Positions 5,590-11,064 of a stretch of DNA of 11,064 nucleotides are shown here, in pieces. The stretch is from Nitrospira sp. (GTDB lineage: Bacteria; Nitrospirota; Nitrospiria; Nitrospirales; Nitrospiraceae): the NCBI GenBank assembly GCA_015904075.1, contig JABMDH010000085.1, positions 15,370-26,433 of the forward strand. The letters are read 5' to 3'. A program made the position numbers and the translations under genes. Each line of letters starts with the position of its first letter. Positions within the stretch are counted from its first letter, which is position 1. The notes beneath the pieces are model-generated. The model was not told where the DNA came from, made no database searches, and saw only the letters and a program-made list of their open reading frames with translations.

Positions 5590-8259
5590 TCAGGCAACCT
5601 TCATCATCGAAACGGACGTCGTCCGGATGGACGGTGTCCGGGTAACGGGATCGAGTATACAGTCGAACAGATGTGCGGACGTTTGGCTGAAGTGATCGGG
5701 GAGCCAGGCCGAGCCTTGGGGGACCCGTTCCCGGATGGTGATGGTCGTGGTCATTTCTCCCTGTACATTGGAGAGGCGGACACGATCTCCGTCCTTCAGC
5801 GCGAAGCGCGCCGCATCCTGCGGATTGATTCGCAGCGCACCGCTGCCTTCCACTTCCATCAGCCCCCTGGATCTGGTGGATAGTTTCCCCGAGTGGAACA
5901 AACTCTGTACCAATTCCAGCTGCACGATGCCATCGGGCTGAGCGGCTGTAGCGCCGAGTCTATACCGTGTGGTCAGGTCGTGCTGATAGCCGTCGGTCAG
6001 GTAGCGGGTGATGACCGTATGATCGACTTTGGTCGGCAGGGGGGCCGGGCCGAGCGATCCGTAGCCGGGAATCAGGCTTCTGATTTCTTTGAGGATGTCC
6101 CTGCTGTCAGCATAGTCCAGCGGTGTCCCCATCAGGAATGAGAGGGCGACGAATACTTCCCAGTCCGGGCGGCTTTCTCCGGCCGGTTCAATCGCAGGGC
6201 GGACGGTTTGGATGTGCCCCTCAGTGTTGGTAAATGTTCCGCTTTTTTCCATTGACGAGGCGGCCGGCAATACAACATGGGCAAGGGCTGCGGTTTCCGT
6301 CAGAAATAGTTCCTGGCAGACCAGCAGATCGAGTTTGCGTAGCGATTCTTCCGCGTGCACCTGCGTTGGGAGGCTTCCCACGGGGTTCTCCCCGACGATA
6401 AACATGGCTTTCAAGGCCCCGGATCCGGCCCGGCCTAAGATTTCAACCAAGGAAGCGCCGGTATGCTGAGGGAGTGTGGTCTTCCACAGCGCCGCGATAC
6501 GGGTACAGCCTTCCCCATCGGTCAGCTCGAACGGGCCCGGCAAGAATTCCGGAGCCGTTCCCATCTCGACAGCGCCCTGGTCATTGTTTTCCTCTGAGAG
6601 CGGCGCAAAGCCGCATCCCGGCTGATCCAGTTTCCCGATGAGCAAGAGCAGGTCGAGCAGGTTGAGCGACCCGTGATGGCCGTCTGCGCTTCGCAACAAG
6701 CCTTGGCCCGCCAACACGATGACCCGCCGTCCCGCCGCCAGGACCTTCGCCGCATCGGCAAACGCGGCGGCGGTGCTGCCTGTTGCCGCCTGCATGTCCT
6801 GCCAAGAGATCTGTCCCAGCCTTTCCGTGACGGCGCGTACGTATGCCGGGTGTTGTGGCGCCAACTCCGGATGCACCAGGTTGTGTTCAATGAGGGCCTT
6901 CAAGAGACCGAGCACGGCGTTCCCCATCCGTGGAGACGGAACGCAGAAGTGATGGGAGGATAGATTGGCGATGTTGCTGATCGGTTCGATGGAGGGCTCC
7001 AACGCTTCGATGGTGACCAGCCTGGCGCCGCGTTTCTTCACCGCCTCTTTCACTTTGAGGCCGGTGATGGGGTTGGATTCTGTGATGTTCGTGCCGACGA
7101 GCAGCACGACGTCGGTGGATGTAATGTCCTCGAAGCTGACAGTCCACCGATGCGTCCCTTGGATGCGCCGCATGGCCTGGATGCCATTCAGATGACCGTA
7201 GCGTGCACTGCTGTCGATGTTATTCGTGCCGATCACGACGCGCATGAACTTTTGGAAGAGATACAATTCTTCATTGGTGCATCGGCCAGCAATCAGTCCG
7301 CCGAAGCTCTGTCCGCCATGGGCGGCAAGGATTCCCCCGGCTTTCTCCGCCACAAACTCCAGGGCTTCTTCCCACGTGGTCTGTACGAGGGTGCCGTTCC
7401 GGCGAATGAGCGGATGGGTGAGCCGTTCCGGATGCTTGGCTGCATGGAATCCGAAAAAACCGCGGGCGCAAAGATCGCCGTTGTTGCGTCCGGCACCGTG
7501 TGCCGAATTGACTTCAATCAGCTCCTGTTCCTTCGTCTGGACGGTGATCTGGCACCCGTCTCCGCAGTAGCCGCAGATCGTATCGGCCCGTTTGAGCATC
7601 CAGGGCCGGTACTCGTACATTGAGAGCCGGCTGGTGATCGCGCCGACCGGACAGATCTGGACGCACCCGCCGCAAAACTCGCAATTGAGAGGGTGCGGCC
7701 CGAAGTGTTTGATCTCGGTCATGGTGCCGCGCCCGGCCGGAGCCAGGGCCTTCACATCCATCACTTCGTCGCAGTAGCGGACGCAGCGGAGACACTGGAC
7801 GCAGCGGTTCATCTGTGTCTCGATGAGCGGGCTGAAATAGTCCTTTTGGAAAATGCGCTTGGTCTCCACGAACCGGCTGGTGGTCGGTGTGTATTGATGC
7901 GAGAAATCCTGGAGGTCGCACCGGCCACCCTGGTCACAGACGGGACAGTCGAGCGGGTGATTGGCCAGTATGAACTCGAGCACGGACTTATGAGCATCGT
8001 TGACGACGGTGGTGGCTGTCCGCACGCTCATCCCTTCATCGGCCGGGGTGCTGCACGCGGTCTGAAGTTTGGGCATCTTCTCGATTTCCACGAGGCACAT
8101 ACGGCAATTGGCGTCCGGCTTCAATTTCGGGTGGTAACAAAAATGCGGAATCATGATGCCGATGCGCCGGGCCGCCTCGATCACGAGGGTCCCTTTGGGA
8201 ACACTGACCGGCGTTCCGTCGATGGTCAGGCGCACGGTTGTTTTTGTGGCGTCAGGCAT
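5590..8259 (-). CDS. nuoG: NADH-quinone oxidoreductase subunit G (NuoG), Fe-S subunit with molybdopterin-type domain
   Basis: Largest peripheral-arm subunit; relays electrons from NuoF toward NuoI. 889 residues, close to the roughly 900 of E. coli NuoG. Order of domains: [2Fe-2S] ligands Cys41, 52, 55, 69; the His-Cys3 cluster His101, Cys105, 108, 114; two ferredoxin-like sets Cys153, 156, 159, 163 and Cys193, 196, 199, 203; then the extra N7-type set Cys229, 232, 236, 264. From about 275 onward it is a molybdopterin-oxidoreductase-like domain, e.g. LTETAALAHVVLPAASSMEK and the GENPVGSLP turn. The family has lost the cofactor, and the domain is structural. The ATG at 8259 has no clear Shine-Dalgarno sequence and lies 23 bases after a strong hairpin. 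Its formate-dehydrogenase resemblance is shared by NuoG proteins generally, and the operon position settles the call. Confidence 0.97.
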   Translation of the reverse strand: MPDATKTTVRLTIDGTPVSVPKGTLVIEAARRIGIMIPHFCYHPKLKPDANCRMCLVEIEKMPKLQTACSTPADEGMSVRTATTVVNDAHKSVLEFILANHPLDCPVCDQGGRCDLQDFSHQYTPTTSRFVETKRIFQKDYFSPLIETQMNRCVQCLRCVRYCDEVMDVKALAPAGRGTMTEIKHFGPHPLNCEFCGGCVQICPVGAITSRLSMYEYRPWMLKRADTICGYCGDGCQITVQTKEQELIEVNSAHGAGRNNGDLCARGFFGFHAAKHPERLTHPLIRRNGTLVQTTWEEALEFVAEKAGGILAAHGGQSFGGLIAGRCTNEELYLFQKFMRVVIGTNNIDSSARYGHLNGIQAMRRIQGTHRWTVSFEDITSTDVVLLVGTNITESNPITGLKVKEAVKKRGARLVTIEALEPSIEPISNIANLSSHHFCVPSPRMGNAVLGLLKALIEHNLVHPELAPQHPAYVRAVTERLGQISWQDMQAATGSTAAAFADAAKVLAAGRRVIVLAGQGLLRSADGHHGSLNLLDLLLLIGKLDQPGCGFAPLSEENNDQGAVEMGTAPEFLPGPFELTDGEGCTRIAALWKTTLPQHTGASLVEILGRAGSGALKAMFIVGENPVGSLPTQVHAEESLRKLDLLVCQELFLTETAALAHVVLPAASSMEKSGTFTNTEGHIQTVRPAIEPAGESRPDWEVFVALSFLMGTPLDYADSRDILKEIRSLIPGYGSLGPAPLPTKVDHTVITRYLTDGYQHDLTTRYRLGATAAQPDGIVQLELVQSLFHSGKLSTRSRGLMEVEGSGALRINPQDAARFALKDGDRVRLSNVQGEMTTTITIRERVPQGSAWLPDHFSQTSAHLFDCILDPVTRTPSIRTTSVSMMKVA

Positions 8260-8265
8260 AGTGGT

Positions 8266-8320
8266 CGTCTTTGGTGAACCGGGAATCGTTATCCGCCGAA
8301 TGCCGGCGAATAACGATTCG
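8266..8320. repeat. Strong hairpin and heptamer-like arms in the nuoF-nuoG spacer
   Basis: Positions 8283-8298 and 8304-8319 form a 16-base inverted repeat with a 5-base loop; 15 pairs are Watson-Crick, and the single mismatch (8293/8309) is a G-U wobble in the transcript. In the mRNA it starts four bases after the nuoF stop and ends 23 bases before the nuoG start. No run of U follows, so it is not a classic terminator. The left side can also be read as 7-mers from 8266 (CGTCTTT, GGTGAAC, CGGGAAT, CGTTATC), linking it tentatively to the other spacers. Confidence 0.75.
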
Positions 8321-8323
8321 TGC

Positions 8324-9631
8324 TCAATGTCGTATTCCCGATGCCTCCGGCATGATGAGGTCGGCTGCTTCTGCTTCGCGAATCAGGGACACGTATTCGT
8401 CCCGCCAATATTTCAAGGTGCTCTGAATCGGGGCGACCTCTGCGTCACCAAAAGCGCAGACGGTACGGCCGGCGATGTTTTTGCACAGATCCAGCAAGGT
8501 TTCAAGGTCTTCCATCCGCCCTCGTTTGGCCATGATGCGGCGCATCGTCTGAACGAGCCAGGAACTGCCTTCCCGGCAGGGACTGCACTTCCCGCAGGAC
8601 TCATGGTAGAAAAATTCCATCAGCCTGAGTGCTGCCCAGACCATGCTCGTTCCTTCTTCCATCACGGTGACGCCCCCGGAACCCAGCATCGACCCGGCTG
8701 CGGCAACCGATTCGAAGTCCAGTTTGACATCGAGATGATCCGGCGTCAGAAACGGCGCCGACGCTCCGCCGGGGATGAAGGCCTTGATCGGTTTATTCGA
8801 GCGCATGCCGCCGGCATGTTCGTACACCAGCTCGCGAAACGTGACGCCCATCGGGACTTCGTAGTTGCCGGGCCGCTTCACATGGCCGCTGACACAAAAG
8901 ACTCTGGTGCCGGTGCTCTTAGGCGGCGAGCCGATTGCCGCAAACCATTCGGCGCCTTTCGTGAGAATGTGCGGCAGATTGGCGAGCGTCTCGACGTTGT
9001 TGACCACGGTGGGTTTGTTGTACAGGCCGTGTGTGGCAGGAAACGGGGGCTTTATACGGGGAAGGCCCCGCTTGCCTTCAAGCGATTCCAGGAGGGCCGT
9101 CTCCTCGCCGCAGATATAGGCGCCTGCGCCACGATGGACCCAGACGTCGACATGGGTGCCAGTCCCAAGAATGTTTTTCCCGATATAGCCGGCAGCACGC
9201 GCTTCACCGATCGCCCGCTCCAAAATCTTCGAGCCCAGGACCATTTCGCCTCGGATATAAATATAGGCGGATTCCGCGCCGATGGCATAGCAGGCCAGGA
9301 CGATACCTTCCAATACTTGATGCGGGTCCCGTTCCATCAACTGGCGATCTTTGAATGTTCCGGGTTCGCTTTCATCGGCGTTGCAGCAGAGATAGCGGGG
9401 GCCTTGGTAGTCTTTCGGCAGAAAGCCCCACTTCACACCGGTTGGAAAGCCGGCGCCTCCACGGCCCCGCAGACCGGACTTCCGGACTGCAGTGGTGACA
9501 TCCGCCGGAGCCGTCTTGCCGAGCGTCGCACGCAGGGCCTGATACCCGCCGGTTGCTTCATAGTCCGTCAGCGAGCCCGTATACCCGGGCTGCGACATAT
9601 TTTTCAATAAGATGAGTTCGTGTTTTGGCAT
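8324..9631 (-). CDS. nuoF: NADH-quinone oxidoreductase subunit F (NuoF), NADH- and FMN-binding
   Basis: Entry point of electrons: binds NADH and FMN and passes electrons to cluster N3. 435 residues, normal for the family. The glycine-rich GLRGRGGAGFPTG (53-65) and the CNADESEPGTFKDR segment (83-96) build the FMN/NADH site. GAGAYICGEETALLESLEG (168-186) is the second nucleotide-binding signature. Cluster ligands are Cys346, 349, 352 in ESCGKCSPCREG plus Cys392. The ATG at 9631 gives MPKHELILLKN. No Shine-Dalgarno sequence is visible, and a possible internal ATG at 9598 is no better supported. It follows nuoE by 73 bases, across a heptamer repeat spacer, and precedes nuoG by 64 bases, across a hairpin. 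Together with NuoE and NuoG it forms the NADH dehydrogenase module. Confidence 0.97.
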   Translation of the reverse strand: MPKHELILLKNMSQPGYTGSLTDYEATGGYQALRATLGKTAPADVTTAVRKSGLRGRGGAGFPTGVKWGFLPKDYQGPRYLCCNADESEPGTFKDRQLMERDPHQVLEGIVLACYAIGAESAYIYIRGEMVLGSKILERAIGEARAAGYIGKNILGTGTHVDVWVHRGAGAYICGEETALLESLEGKRGLPRIKPPFPATHGLYNKPTVVNNVETLANLPHILTKGAEWFAAIGSPPKSTGTRVFCVSGHVKRPGNYEVPMGVTFRELVYEHAGGMRSNKPIKAFIPGGASAPFLTPDHLDVKLDFESVAAAGSMLGSGGVTVMEEGTSMVWAALRLMEFFYHESCGKCSPCREGSSWLVQTMRRIMAKRGRMEDLETLLDLCKNIAGRTVCAFGDAEVAPIQSTLKYWRDEYVSLIREAEAADLIMPEASGIRH

Positions 9632-9639
9632 AGCGTCAG

Positions 9640-9723
9640 CGTGAAACGTATATGGTGAACAGTGAAAAGTTGGAAGCGCGTCGCATCCTGGTTCGTCTCA
9701 CGAGTTACGTCTCACCTCTCACG
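9640..9723. repeat. Convergent heptamer arrays in the nuoE-nuoF spacer, running into nuoE
   Basis: The left arm on the plus strand at 9640-9667 reads CGTGAAA, CGTATAT, GGTGAAC, AGTGAAA. The right arm on the minus strand from 9723 to 9696 reads CGTGAGA, GGTGAGA, CGTAACT, CGTGAGA. The arms converge across 28 bases. The right arm overlaps the last codons of nuoE, and the TAA stop lies within its third unit. Function unknown. Confidence 0.75.
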
Positions 9724-10241
9724 GTTACCGGCAAGGGCCACATGTAAGGGCCGCTTTTCAAATCGCTGGTCCCCGTGGTTTTGAGATCTCCCAGAATCTT
9801 TTCCACTTTTGCTGCGGTCAGCTGTTCATAATAATCGTCGTTGATCTGCATCATCGGTGCGGTTCCACAGGACGCCAGGCATTCGACTACGCTGAGCGTA
9901 AAGAGTCCATCGGACGTCGATTCTCCAGGCCCAATCCCCAGTTTTGTTTTGATCCATCCGATCATCGCATCCGATCCGGCCAGGGCGCACATGAGCGACT
10001 TGCACACTTGAATGTGGAACTTGCCAACCGGCTTGAGATTCAGCACCGTGTAAAACGTGATGGTTTCGTATACTTGCGGCGGCGTGAGCTTCAGGAGTTG
10101 CGCGATTTCCTTCATCGCCGCCTCGGTGACATAGCCCTGCTCCCGTTGTGCCAGATAGAGGAGCGGAATCAGTGCCGAGCGCCTGACCGGGTAGCGCGAG
10201 ATGATCTCGTCAATTTCTTTTTGGTATTTCTCTTTCAGCAT
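9705..10241 (-). CDS. nuoE: NADH-quinone oxidoreductase subunit E (NuoE), [2Fe-2S] thioredoxin-like
   Basis: Peripheral-arm subunit carrying the off-path [2Fe-2S] cluster N1a, bound to NuoF. With the ATG at 10241 (MLKEKYQKEIDEI) the product has 178 residues. This start has GAGG five bases upstream. An in-frame ATG at 10259 would add six residues but has its purine run almost touching the codon. Cluster ligands are Cys80, 85, 121, 125, in VCKSLMC and ECLASCGTAP. The helical N-terminus with SALIPLLYLAQREQGYV and PPQVYETITFY (family signature) is intact. The C-terminal tail after KILGDLK is about 24 residues; its last five residues and stop are encoded by heptamer repeat units, suggesting the repeat has set the gene end. 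Confidence 0.96.
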   Translation of the reverse strand: MLKEKYQKEIDEIISRYPVRRSALIPLLYLAQREQGYVTEAAMKEIAQLLKLTPPQVYETITFYTVLNLKPVGKFHIQVCKSLMCALAGSDAMIGWIKTKLGIGPGESTSDGLFTLSVVECLASCGTAPMMQINDDYYEQLTAAKVEKILGDLKTTGTSDLKSGPYMWPLPVTVRGET

Positions 10242-10246
10242 CCCGT

Positions 10247-10250
10247 CCTC
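10247..10250 (-). promoter_or_regulatory. Shine-Dalgarno of nuoE (GAGG)
   Basis: GAGG lies five bases before the ATG at 10241 and favours this start over the ATG at 10259. Confidence 0.55.
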
Positions 10251-10263
10251 TTCAACCATCCCT

Positions 10264-10338
10264 CGTAAGGCGCAAGGGGTGAGGCGTAAGGGGAGTGATA
10301 GTTTCTTTTGCCTGACGCCTTACGTTTCACGCCTAACG
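10264..10338. repeat. Convergent heptamer arrays in the nuoD-nuoE spacer (clearest example)
   Basis: The left arm on the plus strand at 10264-10298 reads CGTAAGG, CGCAAGG, GGTGAGG, CGTAAGG, GGAGTGA. The right arm on the minus strand from 10338 to 10311 reads CGTTAGG, CGTGAAA, CGTAAGG, CGTCAGG. Only 12 bases lie between them. A perfect 9-base inverted pair (10264-10272 with 10316-10324) shows that the arms can base-pair. The array starts directly after the nuoD stop and ends four bases before the upstream candidate nuoE ATG at 10259, filling the spacer. Confidence 0.82.
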
Positions 10339-11064
10339 TCATCTGTCGCATTCCCCCATGACGACATCGTACGTTCCGAAGATCGTAATCACGTCCGAAA
10401 TCAAGTAGCCGCGCGCCATGTGATCGAACGCGCCCATATGGACGAAGGAGGGCGAGCGAATCTTGAGGCGATAGGGGCGTTGGCTGCCGTCGCTGATGAT
10501 GAAGAAGCCCAATTCCCCCTTTGGCGCTTCGGTGGCGCAATACGTCTCGGCTTTGGGCGGCTTGAAGCCCTGTGTAAAGATGATGAAGTGGTGGATCAAG
10601 CTCTCCATGTCGCGCATGACATTCTGCTTGGGCGGCGGAATGTATTGCGGTATGTCGGCGATGATCGGGCCTTGCGGCAGCTGGTCGAGACATTGCGAGA
10701 TGATGCGGGCGCTCTGGCGCATTTCTTCCATGCGGACCCAGTAGCGATCGTAGGTGTCGCCGTTTTTCCCGACCGGCACTTCCCAGTCCACTTTATGGTA
10801 CACGCCGTAGGGTTCCATTTTGCGGACGTCATAGGCCACGCCGGAGCCGCGCAGCGTCGGGCCGGTCAAGCCGTAGTTGATCGCATCCTCACCGGAAATG
10901 ACCGCGATATGTTTCGTTCGTCCGATCCAGATCCGGTTGGAGGCGATCAGAGCATCATATTCGCTGACTTTTTGCGGGAAGGTCTCCAGAAACGTTTTGA
11001 GCCGCTGCACCAGTTCAGGCGTAAAGTCGCTGTCCACGCCGCCGATCCGGTAATAATTCAGCGT
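10339..11064 (-). CDS. nuoD: NADH-quinone oxidoreductase subunit D (NuoD), 5' end cut off by the window
   Basis: Connecting-arm subunit (49-kDa family, related to [NiFe]-hydrogenase large subunits) that forms the quinone site with NuoH. The right edge is in frame, giving 241 codons ending at TGA 10341-10339. Family features: LNYYRIGG at the cut edge, TGPTLRGSGVAYDVRK, the APKGELGFF segment, RPYRLKIRSPSFVHM, and the standard end DVITIFGTYDVVMGECDR. Family length is about 400-430, so roughly 160-190 N-terminal residues, including the quinone-site histidine loop, lie outside. Whether it is fused to NuoC cannot be seen here. The apparent GTG start at 11037 is only an internal valine, since the frame continues to the edge. 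Confidence 0.97.
   Translation of the reverse strand, partial: TLNYYRIGGVDSDFTPELVQRLKTFLETFPQKVSEYDALIASNRIWIGRTKHIAVISGEDAINYGLTGPTLRGSGVAYDVRKMEPYGVYHKVDWEVPVGKNGDTYDRYWVRMEEMRQSARIISQCLDQLPQGPIIADIPQYIPPPKQNVMRDMESLIHHFIIFTQGFKPPKAETYCATEAPKGELGFFIISDGSQRPYRLKIRSPSFVHMGAFDHMARGYLISDVITIFGTYDVVMGECDR

Noticed and set aside
5590..8259. Formate dehydrogenase alpha subunit instead of NuoG
   Set aside because: The N-terminal cluster set and molybdopterin-like domain are shared by both families, but its length, its position between nuoF and nuoH and the complex I context fit NuoG.
8283..8319. Intrinsic terminator between nuoF and nuoG
   Set aside because: The stem is strong, but the transcript continues CCCGGUUCACC with no U-tract, and the operon clearly continues.
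8153..9610. Long plus-strand ORF (485 codons) opposite nuoF and the start of nuoG
   Set aside because: It is the antisense shadow of the GC-rich nuoF frame. Its translation has no recognisable domain, is rich in His/Arg/Gly/Ala, and spans the nuoF-nuoG spacer with no ribosome site.
10264..10338. CRISPR-like array
   Set aside because: Units are 7 bases, degenerate and directly adjacent, with no unique spacers between them.

Overview
This window is an interior stretch of a complex I (proton-pumping NADH:quinone oxidoreductase, nuo) operon, transcribed entirely on the minus strand. Read in the direction of transcription, from the right edge to the left, the order is nuoD (3' part only), nuoE, nuoF, nuoG, nuoH, nuoI, nuoJ, nuoK, nuoL (broken), nuoM (5' part only). 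This is the usual bacterial nuo order. nuoA-C should lie beyond the right edge and nuoN beyond the left edge. No RNA gene, insertion sequence, CRISPR array, promoter or terminator is visible, and no gap between genes exceeds about 105 bases.

The organism is probably a Nitrospira-like member of the Nitrospirota. This rests on my recollection of the protein style (NuoI, NuoE and NuoG in particular) and a moderately high GC content by eye. It is an inference and was not tested by any search.

How the genes work together: NuoE, NuoF and NuoG form the NADH-oxidising arm (FMN plus Fe-S clusters). NuoD and NuoI belong to the connecting arm that passes electrons to quinone at the NuoD/NuoH interface. 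NuoH, J, K, L and M are membrane subunits; L and M are the antiporter-like proton pumps. Cluster ligands and key membrane charges are present in every intact subunit examined. The exception is nuoL: its first about 383 codons join out of frame to its last about 112 codons. Roughly 120-150 codons are missing at the junction, including the expected transmembrane Lys-Asp motif. This is either a real loss-of-function deletion or an assembly error.

The least expected pattern lies between the genes. Three spacers (D-E, E-F, K-L) clearly carry runs of a degenerate 7-base unit, roughly CGTNARR. Each run has a left arm reading rightward on the plus strand and a right arm reading leftward on the minus strand, so every spacer is an imperfect inverted repeat with period 7. 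Weaker traces occur in F-G, J-K and L-M. In F-G this coincides with a near-perfect 16-bp hairpin starting four bases after the nuoF stop. The arms run into coding ends, supplying the last codons and stop of nuoE. I see no such array in the G-H, H-I or I-J spacers.
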